Source of the DNA: Gemmatimonadota bacterium
GTDB taxonomy: Bacteria > Latescibacterota > UBA2968 > UBA8231
Direction of reading: 5' to 3'
DNA: 24,131 nucleotides
Assembly: GCA_009840005.1 (NCBI GenBank)
Contig: VXOR01000070.1
Location: forward strand, 1-24,131
Part shown: piece after piece, positions 1-7,367 of the stretch
Numbering within the stretch: the stretch's first letter is position 1
How the letters are laid out: the number at the start of each line of letters is the position of its first letter
The notes under the pieces: model-generated
Told to the model about the DNA's origin: nothing
Seen by the model: the letters and a program-made list of their open reading frames with translations, nothing else
Database searches by the model: none
Made by a program: the position numbers and the translations under genes

Positions 1-104
1 CGACTCCGCTTCGCGGAGTTTATCTTGAGCGAAGCCGAAAGGCTCAGCATGACACAGTGAAGCAGCAAACCAGTACTTGTCATGCTGAGCGAAGCGAAGC
101 ATCC
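1..104. repeat. Intergenic hairpin and inverted-repeat element
   Basis: A 7-bp stem (3-9 with 13-19, loop TTC) is followed by a 13-bp perfect inverted repeat, GCTCAGCATGACA at 42-54 against TGTCATGCTGAGC at 78-90. The second arm continues into GAAGCGAAGCATC. Inserts with this type of word occur dispersed in intergenic DNA of many uncultured bacteria, so I read it as a dispersed repeat rather than a gene-specific site; that is from general knowledge and was not searched. The rest of 1-189 holds no gene that I can support. The only other signal is the ribosome binding site at 180-185. Confidence 0.55.
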
Positions 105-189
105 CATACCTAGAGTCTGTGCGTAACGTCAGTTCCTAATCCGCACCATGTGGATGGAGGCGCGAGGTTGAGACACTAAAGGAGGAACC

Positions 190-1335
190 ATGAACCAGAA
201 GAGTGATCCGAAATCGACGGCGGAGGCCGTCCCGATCCAGGGTTTTGAGAAGGCAGTTACCAACTACGAGGCGTCGAAGACCTGGGTGCCCGTGTCCGAC
301 CGCGTGATTCGCGTAGGTATCGCCGGGTATGGTGTGTGCAACTTCGGCGCGGCCTTTCACTTCCAGGACCACCCGAATGTGACCGTCGCCGCGGTGGCCG
401 AACTGGACCCCGACAAGCGGGCCGAACTGGCCAGAGCCTGCCGCTGTGCGACCGCCTATTCCTCGTGCGAAGAGTTGATCGAAGACGACTCGCTCGAGGC
501 CGTTTTCGTTGCCACCGACGCCCCGAGCCATGCCCGACTGGCCATCGCCGCGCTCAAAGCTGGCAAACACGTTGCATCGGCTGTGCCCGCCGTGTGGGGC
601 TCACTGGAGGATGCGGATGCGCTTTTCGCCGCGGCCAAGACGGCCGATCGCAGCTACATGATGTTCGAAACCTCGTACTTCCACGAAGATCTCTATAACA
701 TGCGGGAGTTGTACCAATCCGGCGCGCTGGGAAAAGTCCTCTACGCAGAGGGTGAATACTGGCACTACTTCCCGACGCCGCTGGCTGCCCATGAGAGTTG
801 GCGCACCGGGAGTCCCCCGCAGTGGTATCCCACGCACTCCAATGCTTACTACATGGGCGTCACCGGCGGGAGTTTCACCGAGGTCTCCTGCATGGGCGTG
901 CCCAGCAGCGTCGATCATCTGAAGGCTGCAAACAACCGCTACGGCAACCCGTTTGGCACTGAAATCGCGCTATTTCGCACCAGCGACGGCGGCATGGCGC
1001 GGATGGGAGTTAGCTGGGACACGCCGGGGGTCGGCGGGGAGACGGGTCGGATTCGCACGGAGAAGGGGACCTTCTACGGCGCGTTCCAGCATGACGGGCG
1101 GGAACCTGGGCCGGCAACATTCAAGCGCCCACCTCTTCCTCCGGGAGTGGATGCCGGTGGGCACGGCGGTTCCCACGGCTACCTGATGTGCGAGTTCGTC
1201 GAGGCGATCCTGCTGGACCGCACGCCTCTCATCGACGTGGCCCAAGCACTTAACATGACGGTCAGCGGCATCGTCGCGCACGAGTCGGCGCTGAAGGACG
1301 GCGTACTGCTGAAGATCCCGCAGTACACCTTGTGA
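190..1335 (+). CDS. Gfo/Idh/MocA-family NAD(P)-dependent oxidoreductase
   Basis: A 381-residue cytoplasmic protein. It starts at an ATG with a strong AGGAGG at 180-185. After a ~37-residue N-terminal extension, a Rossmann strand-turn (GIAGYGVCNFG, about 43-53) and the VFVATDAPSHARLA segment (106-118) mark the nucleotide-binding domain. The C-terminal half is the alpha/beta GFO/IDH/MocA substrate domain. Family members usually oxidise or reduce sugars, inositols or related polyols; the substrate cannot be told here. The oddity is that the usual Glu-Lys-Pro after GKHV is replaced by Ala-Val-Pro (131-133), so the Lys that normally supports NAD(P) binding and catalysis is missing. It stands alone on this strand and converges on the decarboxylase gene. 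The family assignment is firm; enzymatic activity is uncertain. Confidence 0.9.
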   Translation: MNQKSDPKSTAEAVPIQGFEKAVTNYEASKTWVPVSDRVIRVGIAGYGVCNFGAAFHFQDHPNVTVAAVAELDPDKRAELARACRCATAYSSCEELIEDDSLEAVFVATDAPSHARLAIAALKAGKHVASAVPAVWGSLEDADALFAAAKTADRSYMMFETSYFHEDLYNMRELYQSGALGKVLYAEGEYWHYFPTPLAAHESWRTGSPPQWYPTHSNAYYMGVTGGSFTEVSCMGVPSSVDHLKAANNRYGNPFGTEIALFRTSDGGMARMGVSWDTPGVGGETGRIRTEKGTFYGAFQHDGREPGPATFKRPPLPPGVDAGGHGGSHGYLMCEFVEAILLDRTPLIDVAQALNMTVSGIVAHESALKDGVLLKIPQYTL

Positions 1336-1345
1336 ATCCGTTGAC

Positions 1346-1395
1346 TAGAAGCGGTTTCACAACTTGAGAGGGGCTCAGGTGTAAAACCGCTTCTA
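1346..1395. terminator. Inverted repeat between convergent genes, possible bidirectional terminator
   Basis: TAGAAGCGGTTT (1346-1357) pairs perfectly with AAACCGCTTCTA (1384-1395). The stem continues through CAC/GTG with one bulged base, and an inner TGAG/CTCA pair (1365-1368, 1374-1377) can form. It lies in the 76-bp gap between two convergent stop codons, the expected place for a shared terminator. No run of T follows on either strand, so it is not a canonical intrinsic terminator. Confidence 0.5.
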
Positions 1396-1411
1396 CACAC
1401 AATGTCCTCCT

Positions 1412-2863
1412 TTAGGCTGACGCCTCACGCCCAAACCGCTCGATAGCCTCTAGGGTCTTGCGCACATCGTCCCAGGTAGTAGTGTGGTTGACGATGCACA
1501 TCCGCAGCGAAAACTGTCCGTGGAGAAGGGTCGATGATACGAAGGAGTGGGTGTCCCAAAAGACGCGGGCGAGCACCGTCTTGTTGATCTCTGCAAGGGA
1601 TTTCTCGTCGAGGTTCGTGTCGGCGGGGTTGACCCGGAAGCACACGATGCTCAGCGACGCAGGGGTCAACATCTCTAGGGTCTGGCTCGCTTGGACGTAC
1701 TCTTCGGCTCGGTCTGCCAGCTCCATTCCCTTTGACACGGCCTGCCGAAACGCGGCCATCCCAAAGGTTTGCACCGACATCCAAATTTTCAGCGCCCGCA
1801 CCGAACGGCTCAGTTGCAAGCCGCGATCCGAGAAATTCGGATGATTTGCGCCCCATATCGTGTCTTGGAGCATGTCGTGGCGAACGCCGAAAGCGTGCTC
1901 GAGCGTGCTCAGATCCTTCACCAGTAGGCAGCCGGCCTCATACGGCTGGAAGAACCATTTGTGCGCGTCTAGCCCAATCGAATCGGCGCGCTCAATCCCA
2001 TGCAGTAGCTTTTTGCCCCGCTCGGTCACGACTGCGAAGCCGCCATACGCCGCATCGATGTGCAGCCAGATGCCTTCCGCCTCGCAGTAGTCGGCCATGG
2101 CCCCGATCGGATCAATGGCTCCGGTGCTGCCCGCGCCGGCGTTGGCGCACACCGCGATGGGATTGAACCCCGCTGCGCGGTCGTCGGCCACGGCGCGTGC
2201 GAGTACCTCCATGTCTAGGCGAAAGTGCTCGTCGCTCGAAAGCAGGCGTATGCACTCTGGTCGCACGCCGATAACTTTGGCCGCACGGATCTGTGCGCTA
2301 TGGCTCTGGTCGCTCATGTACACAGTCATCCGCTCGGGGTGGCCGGCTGCTTCTCGCGCCGCGACAAAGGCGTCGAGGCTGGCCGCCGAGCCGCCGCTGG
2401 TCAACAGCCCGCCGGCACTCTCCGGGTAGCCGATCCAGCGCCGCAACCAGTCGATGACGACCAGTTCTAGCTGGCTCGGACCGCTGGCGACCAACCAAGT
2501 GCAGGCGTTGGCGTTGTATCCGGCGGCCATGAAGTCGGCGAGTACTCCGGGCCAAGTGGGCGCTGTCGGGACAAACCCAAAGCAACGCGGGTGGTCCAGC
2601 CGCGTCGCAATGGGGAGAACATCTCGTGCGGCCTGCTCAATGACTTCCGCTGCTGGCCGGCCCGCCTCGGGCGGCTCCTCTACCAGCCAATTCTCGAGTT
2701 CGCGGCGGAATTCTCCTTCCCAAGCATTTTCGCTGGGCAGGCCGTCGATCCGCTCCACCACGAGTTCTGCGGCCTTGCGCGCCAGATCAAGCATCTGTTC
2801 GGGTGCCATCTGGAGGCCGTTGCTGTGTTCACCGGCTTCTCGTTTTCCCTCTGATTGTCTCAT
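1412..2863 (-). CDS. Group II pyridoxal-phosphate-dependent amino acid decarboxylase
   Basis: A 483-residue protein of the aromatic-L-amino-acid/glutamate decarboxylase superfamily, fold type I. It releases CO2 from an amino acid to give an amine; aromatic residues are the common substrates, but the sequence does not fix this. The hallmarks are the LTSGGSAASLDA phosphate-binding loop (154-165), a cofactor-stacking His near 188, HIDAAYGG with its Asp (270), and DAHKWFFQP carrying the Schiff-base Lys (about 302). I chose the ATG at 2863 because AAAGGA lies just upstream; a TTG at 2899 would add 12 residues and overlap the duplicated HD tail. Length is normal for the family. The gene is 32 bp downstream of the HD-tail remnant and in the same direction as the LRR and HD genes, so it may share their transcript. 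Confidence 0.9.
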   Translation of the reverse strand: MRQSEGKREAGEHSNGLQMAPEQMLDLARKAAELVVERIDGLPSENAWEGEFRRELENWLVEEPPEAGRPAAEVIEQAARDVLPIATRLDHPRCFGFVPTAPTWPGVLADFMAAGYNANACTWLVASGPSQLELVVIDWLRRWIGYPESAGGLLTSGGSAASLDAFVAAREAAGHPERMTVYMSDQSHSAQIRAAKVIGVRPECIRLLSSDEHFRLDMEVLARAVADDRAAGFNPIAVCANAGAGSTGAIDPIGAMADYCEAEGIWLHIDAAYGGFAVVTERGKKLLHGIERADSIGLDAHKWFFQPYEAGCLLVKDLSTLEHAFGVRHDMLQDTIWGANHPNFSDRGLQLSRSVRALKIWMSVQTFGMAAFRQAVSKGMELADRAEEYVQASQTLEMLTPASLSIVCFRVNPADTNLDEKSLAEINKTVLARVFWDTHSFVSSTLLHGQFSLRMCIVNHTTTWDDVRKTLEAIERFGREASA

Positions 2864-2895
2864 TCTATCCTTTCGTTTGTGTACCCAAGTGCATT

Positions 2896-3009
2896 TCAAC
2901 TGAGATACTGCTTGGCCTCTTTGCCCACTAGCTCGCGTAGGTTGGGATCGTCAATGCAGAAGATGCGGAAAATTTTGGCTTGGTCCAAGTTGTGTAGCAG
3001 TCGTCGCTT
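2896..3009 (-). pseudogene. Detached duplicate of the 3' end of the HD-domain gene
   Basis: On the minus strand this encodes the same C-terminal peptide as the HD gene that ends at 5427, including DQAKIFRIFCIDDP and the terminal KQYLS with its stop. Positions 2896-2985 match 5427-5516 at 86 of 90 bases. Beyond that the match continues with small in-frame gaps to about 3009. All four mismatches are C:G to T:A in this copy, and three are synonymous. There is no start or catalytic part, so it is a remnant and not a gene. It begins 8 bp after the LRR stop codon. It therefore marks the far edge of the segment carrying the LRR gene. Confidence 0.9.
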
Positions 3010-3017
3010 CCGGATGA

Positions 3018-5384
3018 TTATTTGAGGTAGAGCAATCGCCGCGTCTGCACTCCGTCGGGGTGGCGTAGGCGCGCGAGATAGACGCCGGCTGCCAGCGGAG
3101 CGCCCCGCTGGTCGCGGGCGTCCCAAGGGACTTGGTAGAAGCCGGCGGGCTGGAACTGGTTCACCAGCGTGCGCACGGGTTGGCCCAAGACGTTGTAGAT
3201 TTCTAGCCGCACCAAGCCGGAGGTGGCGAGGCGGTAGGCGATTTGGGTGCTGGCGTTGAAGGGGTTGGGGAAGTTGGGGTCTAGGCCGCTGGTGGTTGGT
3301 ATCGCTGATGTGGAGACCTCCACGGATGTTGCTACGACGGACAGATGAAGAGGCAAGTCGGCGGATTTGACGAGTGTGTAGCCGTTATGGTCAGGGGGTA
3401 GCTGTGGTAACGGTCCGATATCAACGATGACAGCATCGCTGGTGCCGGCGGTGTGAGCGACGGTGAGGGTATCGCTTGTCCTACGCCCGGTGGGGATCGT
3501 GATGTGGCTTGCTTCGCCGAGGAGACTACCGTTTGTAATCTGGACCGGCAGGAGAATAGCAAAGGGTGCGCCGGTGTGTGCCTTGACCTGGAAGCTGTCT
3601 TCCCCAACCCTTTCTAGTGAAATAGTAATGGGCAGGGGATCGACTTGGTTGTTCTGCAGTTCGAGGAACGTCAGTGAGCTGAGTCCGTCGAAGATGCTTG
3701 GCTCCAATGTCGTTAAGGCGTTGTTAGAAAGGAGGAGCCATGTCAGTGAGTTAAGTCCGTCGAAGGTGCTCGGCTCCAATGTCGTTAAGGCGTTGTCAGT
3801 CAGATAGAGCCCTTTCAGTGAGTTGAGTCCGTCGAAGGTGCTCGGCTCCAACGTCGTTAAGGTGTTGCCAGCCAGATCGAGCCATGTCAGTGAATTAAGT
3901 TCGTCGAAGGTGCCTGGTTCCAACGTCGTTAAGGCGTTGACAGCTAGGCCGAGATATTCCAGTGAGTTGAGTCCGTCGAAGGTACCCGGTTCCAACGTCG
4001 TTAAGGCGTTGACAGACAGATTGAGCGACTCCAGCGCGTTGAGTTCGTCGAAGGTGCCTGGTTCCAACGTCGTTAAGGCATCGTTAGACAGATCGAGCCG
4101 TGTCAATGAGTTGAGTCCGTCGAAGGTGCCCGATTCCAACGTCATTAAGGCGTCGTTGTCAGCCAGATCGAGCCGTGTCAGTGAGTTGAGTCCATCGAAG
4201 GTGCCTGATTCCAACCTCGTTAAAGCGACGTTGTAACTTAGATCAAGCTGTGTCAGTTTATTGAGTCCATCGAAGGTGCCTGATTCCAATACCGTAAAGG
4301 CGTTGTCATTTAGGCTGAGGGTTATCAGTTTATTGAGTCCATCGAAGGTGCCTGATTCCAACGTGGTCAAGGCGCTGTTTAGACCGAGCGATTCCAGTGA
4401 ATTAAGTCCATCGAAGATACCCGGTTTCAATATTAAGGCATTGCCAGACAGATTGAGCGATTCCAGTGAATTAAGTCCATCAAAGGTAGCTGGTTCCAAC
4501 ATCGTTAAGGCGTTGCGGGCTAGATTGAGCGATTCCAGTGAATTAAGTCCATCGAAGATGCCCGGCTCCAATATTAAGGCGTTGTCATTTAGGCTGAGCC
4601 ATGTCAGTTTATTGAGTCCGTCGAAGATGCCTAGTTCCAACGTCGTCAAGGCGTCGTTGTAAAACAGAAAGAGCGATTCCAGTGAATTGAGGCCACCGAA
4701 GGTGCTTGATTCCAAAACCGTTAAGGCGGTGTGAGATAGGATGAGTTCTTTCAGTGAATTGAGTCCATCGAAGGTACCTGGTTCCAACGTCGTTAAGGCG
4801 GTGTAAGACAGGTTGAGCCGTGTCAGTTTATTAAGCCCATCGAAGGTGCCTAATTCCAGCCTCGTTAAGCTGCCAGACAGATTGAGCCATGTCAGTGAGT
4901 TGAGTTCGTCGAAGGTGCCTGGTTCCAACGTCGTTAAGTTGCCAGACAGGACGAGACTGAGTTCTTTGAGTGAGTTAAGGCCATCGAAGATACCCGGTTT
5001 CAACGTCGTTAAAGATATATCGAGTCGTGTCAGTTTATTAAGTCCATCGAAGGTGCCTGGTTCCAACGTCGTTAAGGCGTTGCGAGCTAGGCCGAGCCAT
5101 TCCATAGCGGTCAGCCCAGAGAAATCGTCGGCTTTCAGTCTTGAGATACCGGCATCTCTAAGATCGAGTCCACGAATTGCCGCTAAGTGCGCCTCCGTTA
5201 CAGCACCGCAGTCGCTTACTCTTGCTTCCCGTACAATCTCATCGCGCACCTGCGCGGTGCGGTCGCAGACGGGAGTGATTTGTGCACTTGCTGGATCGGC
5301 AGCGGCCAGCAGCATCATACCCAGGGTTGCCGTCAGGAGGAGGGATGTGACGCGAGGTTGGGTCCATAGAGATGAGAGCAACAT
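3018..5384 (-). CDS. Exported leucine-rich-repeat protein with FlgD/T9SS-like C-terminal domain
   Basis: A 788-residue protein. Residues 1-35 form a signal peptide (hydrophobic LLLTATLGMMLLAAA, then ASAQ). After a ~40-residue cap come about 21 leucine-rich repeats (about 78-580) of mostly 24 residues, of the extracellular type LxxLxxGxFxGLxxLxxLxL with N. A linker follows, and the last ~88 residues (701-788) form a FlgD-Ig-like module starting NPFN and containing YNVLGQPVRTL, WDARD and AGVYLARL, typical of type A sorting domains for type IX or similar secretion. The likely role is a cell-surface or secreted binding protein; the ligand is unknown. The start is supported by AAGGAG 8 nt upstream. 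The gene lies between the intact HD gene and a detached copy of that gene's 3' end, so it looks inserted. Confidence 0.88.
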   Translation of the reverse strand: MLLSSLWTQPRVTSLLLTATLGMMLLAAADPASAQITPVCDRTAQVRDEIVREARVSDCGAVTEAHLAAIRGLDLRDAGISRLKADDFSGLTAMEWLGLARNALTTLEPGTFDGLNKLTRLDISLTTLKPGIFDGLNSLKELSLVLSGNLTTLEPGTFDELNSLTWLNLSGSLTRLELGTFDGLNKLTRLNLSYTALTTLEPGTFDGLNSLKELILSHTALTVLESSTFGGLNSLESLFLFYNDALTTLELGIFDGLNKLTWLSLNDNALILEPGIFDGLNSLESLNLARNALTMLEPATFDGLNSLESLNLSGNALILKPGIFDGLNSLESLGLNSALTTLESGTFDGLNKLITLSLNDNAFTVLESGTFDGLNKLTQLDLSYNVALTRLESGTFDGLNSLTRLDLADNDALMTLESGTFDGLNSLTRLDLSNDALTTLEPGTFDELNALESLNLSVNALTTLEPGTFDGLNSLEYLGLAVNALTTLEPGTFDELNSLTWLDLAGNTLTTLEPSTFDGLNSLKGLYLTDNALTTLEPSTFDGLNSLTWLLLSNNALTTLEPSIFDGLSSLTFLELQNNQVDPLPITISLERVGEDSFQVKAHTGAPFAILLPVQITNGSLLGEASHITIPTGRRTSDTLTVAHTAGTSDAVIVDIGPLPQLPPDHNGYTLVKSADLPLHLSVVATSVEVSTSAIPTTSGLDPNFPNPFNASTQIAYRLATSGLVRLEIYNVLGQPVRTLVNQFQPAGFYQVPWDARDQRGAPLAAGVYLARLRHPDGVQTRRLLYLK
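3645..5153 (-). repeat. LRR-coding tandem repeat array (~72-nt unit)
   Basis: About 21 imperfect copies of a unit near 72 nt encode the LRRs. The segment for TLEPGTFDGLNSL is nearly identical in many units, with words such as CAACGTCGTTAAGGCG recurring on the plus strand. Units vary between about 20 and 25 codons, always by whole codons: one Thr is lost in two LILEPG/LILKPG units, and a short unit lies near 5040. High DNA identity with in-frame length changes points to recent tandem duplication and slippage under selection for an open frame. The array also keeps other frames open on the opposite strand. Confidence 0.85.
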
Positions 5385-5408
5385 AGAGGAGACTCCTTCA
5401 GGTGAAGG
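5385..5408 (-). promoter_or_regulatory. Possible hairpin covering the LRR ribosome binding site
   Basis: On the minus strand CCTTCA-CC-TGAAGG (5408-5395) can pair, and the AAGGAG Shine-Dalgarno is its 3' arm. The same bases can instead form GGAG-T-CTCC. Either fold would hide the ribosome binding site. The stems are short, so this is suggestive only. Confidence 0.3.
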
Positions 5409-5426
5409 TATGGCGCAATTTGCTCG

Positions 5427-6770
5427 TCAACTGAGATACTGCTTGGCCTCTTTGCCCACCAGCTCGCGCAGGTCGGGATCGTCGATGCAGAAGATGCGGA
5501 AAATTTTGGCTTGGTCTTCGAAGTTGTGCAGTAGCGAGTCGCGCAGGCGGGAGACCTCTGGGTCGGCAAAGGTCAGAGGGTCGGTCTTGTCGGCGGGGAG
5601 TGTGCGGCCGTAGAAAACTCTCAGATCGACTTCGGGGGTCTTGTTGAAGCTGGGGATGTCGATGAGGATCTCGTGGCCTTGGAACGAGCGGCCGAGCCGC
5701 TGGCCGAAGACTTGGCACAGCTCGATTTCCTTGGCGCGGCGCTTGTAGGGATGGCGGAAGAGAAAATCGAGGCGGTTCATCAAAGGCTGCGTGCGCTCGC
5801 TGGGATGAATGACGGCAGCGACCTTGTAGAGGCGGCGGTGGATCGTGCCTGCGAGGAGCTGGGCGGAGGTTTCCAGCCCGAGGCGCTCCTGCTCGCGCTG
5901 GAGGCGAGCGATTAGCCCACTCTCGGTGAGGCGGTGGAAATCGGAAAAGTCGAGCCGGTTGTGGGGGTGGAGGAGGATTTCTTGCACTGCGCGCTTGAAC
6001 ATGGCCGACGCCGAGCGCACCCCGTGGTGCCAGTACACGTTGCGATACATTTGGTAATTGGTAAAGACAAGGGCCTCGACCGCGGAGACGCCCTTGCTGG
6101 TGATGGCCAGCCGCTGGCGCTCAGAGTCGAACTTGATGGAGGCGATCAGGCGGTCGCGGTTGACGCTCTCGCCGAAGGGGACGCCGCAGAACATGGAATC
6201 GCGCAGGAGGTAGTCGATTTTGTCGGGGTCGAGGGTGCTGCTGAGGATATTGGCCAGCAGCAGGTCCTCGGGGGGAACGGCGCGACCGATGTTTTCGTAG
6301 TCGATGACGTTGGCTACGCGCGCTGGATCAATCTGGAACTCATCGGCGATCGTCTGGTAGAGTTCGCCGTCTTGGTCCTCGATGATCTGCCGGGCCCCTT
6401 CTTCGTGCCGGATGAAAAAGGGCCTTAGCTCTTCGAGGGTATGCGAGAAGGGGTAGTGGCCGATGTCGTGGAGCAAGGTGGCGGCGATGAAGACGCGCAC
6501 GTCCTCTTCGCTCAGCACGAGGGGCGGGTCCGAGTCGAGGAGACGGGCCAAAAACTGCTTGGCCAAGTGATAGACGCCCAGCGAGTGCTCAAAGCGCGAG
6601 TGGCGCGCGCCTGGGTACACCAGATGCACGTAGCCGAGCTGGGAGATGTTGCGCAGGCGCTGGAAGGCCCGGGTATCGACGAGGGCGAGGACGGGAGCGG
6701 GGAAGTGAATATAGCCCCAAACCGGGTCGCGAATGACCTTGCCTTCTTCGGCTAGAAGCGGATGATCCAT
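5427..6770 (-). CDS. HD-domain phosphohydrolase (YdhJ/SAMHD1-like dNTPase family)
   Basis: A 447-residue cytoplasmic metal-dependent phosphohydrolase. Expected metal ligands are visible: His62 in RFEHS, the His101-Asp102 pair in LLHDIGHYPFSH, and Asp186 in DPDKIDYLLRD. This spacing fits the family of SAMHD1 and bacterial dGTPase-like proteins, which remove triphosphate from dNTPs; the substrate is inferred from family only. I chose the ATG at 6770 over a TTG at 6782 because the TTG overlaps the predicted -10 element; the transcript would then begin a few bases before the ATG, so translation may be leaderless, and no Shine-Dalgarno is seen. The last ~35 codons are duplicated at 2896-3009, on the far side of the LRR gene. 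The gene is divergent from ndk. Confidence 0.88.
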   Translation of the reverse strand: MDHPLLAEEGKVIRDPVWGYIHFPAPVLALVDTRAFQRLRNISQLGYVHLVYPGARHSRFEHSLGVYHLAKQFLARLLDSDPPLVLSEEDVRVFIAATLLHDIGHYPFSHTLEELRPFFIRHEEGARQIIEDQDGELYQTIADEFQIDPARVANVIDYENIGRAVPPEDLLLANILSSTLDPDKIDYLLRDSMFCGVPFGESVNRDRLIASIKFDSERQRLAITSKGVSAVEALVFTNYQMYRNVYWHHGVRSASAMFKRAVQEILLHPHNRLDFSDFHRLTESGLIARLQREQERLGLETSAQLLAGTIHRRLYKVAAVIHPSERTQPLMNRLDFLFRHPYKRRAKEIELCQVFGQRLGRSFQGHEILIDIPSFNKTPEVDLRVFYGRTLPADKTDPLTFADPEVSRLRDSLLHNFEDQAKIFRIFCIDDPDLRELVGKEAKQYLS

Positions 6771-6780
6771 AGCATTGGCC

Positions 6781-6809
6781 AATCTAGGAGGGGCGTGTTA
6801 CCCTGTCAA
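6781..6809 (-). promoter_or_regulatory. Promoter of the HD-domain gene
   Basis: On the minus strand a perfect -35 TTGACA (6809-6804) is followed after exactly 17 nt by TAGATT (6786-6781), a 4/6 match to TATAAT. Transcription would start near 6776-6774, only 4-6 nt before the ATG at 6770. Confidence 0.6.
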
Positions 6810-6873
6810 GAAAATGTGCGCCGAACTCGTTATGAAAGCGATACTTAGAGCATTTTGTTGCGCGGGCCGTCCA

Positions 6874-6902
6874 TTGACACAAAACCAATTGGCTCCTATC
6901 TT
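6874..6902 (+). promoter_or_regulatory. Promoter of ndk and the downstream block
   Basis: A perfect -35 TTGACA (6874-6879), a 17-nt spacer and TATCTT (6897-6902, 4/6 match) point towards ndk. The predicted start near 6909 leaves a leader of about 49 nt. It lies back to back with the HD promoter in an AT-richer gap. Confidence 0.6.
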
Positions 6903-6957
6903 CCAACATTTCGTTTGACTAGGGGAAACACTTGCTAGGGAAATAAATTTTATATCT

Positions 6958-7359
6958 ATGGAACGCACGTTGATGATCGTCAAGCCCGATGCGGTCGCCA
7001 AAAGCGCCATCGGCCAGATTATTGCCCGCGTCGAGGGCGAGGGATTTGTCGTACGCGCCCTGCGCATGGTCGAGCTATCCGCCGAGCAGGCGCGGGCTTT
7101 TTACGCCGTGCATCGGGAGCGCCCCTTTTACGGCGAGTTGGTAGAATTTATGACCTCGGGGCCGGCGGTGCCGATGGTGCTAGAGCGCGCCGACGCGGTG
7201 ACGCATCTGCGCGATTTCATCGGTCCGACCAATAGCACAGAGGCCCCGGCGGGTACGATCCGCGGCGACTTTGGCACGGACGTGCAGTGCAACGCCGTGC
7301 ACGCCTCGGATTCGGCGGCCAACGCCAAGTCCGAGATCGCGTTTTTCTTTGCCGACTGA
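6958..7359 (+). CDS. ndk: Nucleoside diphosphate kinase
   Basis: A 133-residue protein that transfers the gamma phosphate from ATP to NDPs through a phosphohistidine. MIVKPDAV with Lys9, PAGTIRGDFG (97-106) and NAVHASDS with the catalytic His115 are all present. Length is slightly below the usual ~140. The ATG is the only reasonable start; Shine-Dalgarno support is weak (AGGGA about 18 nt upstream). It is the first gene of the long plus-strand block and ends 8 nt before the DUF177 gene. A nucleotide enzyme divergent from a dNTPase-like gene suggests a nucleotide-related pairing, which is inference. Confidence 0.95.
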   Translation: MERTLMIVKPDAVAKSAIGQIIARVEGEGFVVRALRMVELSAEQARAFYAVHRERPFYGELVEFMTSGPAVPMVLERADAVTHLRDFIGPTNSTEAPAGTIRGDFGTDVQCNAVHASDSAANAKSEIAFFFAD

Positions 7360-7367
7360 GCAAGCCC

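Noticed and set aside
136..570. 144-residue minus-strand frame opposite the oxidoreductase
   Set aside because: It has low-complexity composition and no motifs, and it overlaps a gene with clear Rossmann features and a strong ribosome binding site.
2454..2903. 149-residue plus-strand frame opposite the decarboxylase
   Set aside because: It is a Ser/Arg-rich shadow of the decarboxylase N-terminal half, which carries clear motifs on the minus strand.
2896..3126. 76-residue minus-strand frame as a separate gene
   Set aside because: Only its last ~38 codons match the HD tail; the rest lies out of frame over the LRR C-terminus. It is a duplicated gene end.
3645..5153. CRISPR-like array of regular repeats
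   Set aside because: The units are contiguous coding LRRs with no unique spacers and there are no cas genes.
3463..5613. A chain of plus-strand open frames with repeated SPSKVPGSNVVKA-like peptides
   Set aside because: They are the antisense of the LRR array. The 72-nt periodicity keeps this frame open, and the peptides have no start signals or family features.
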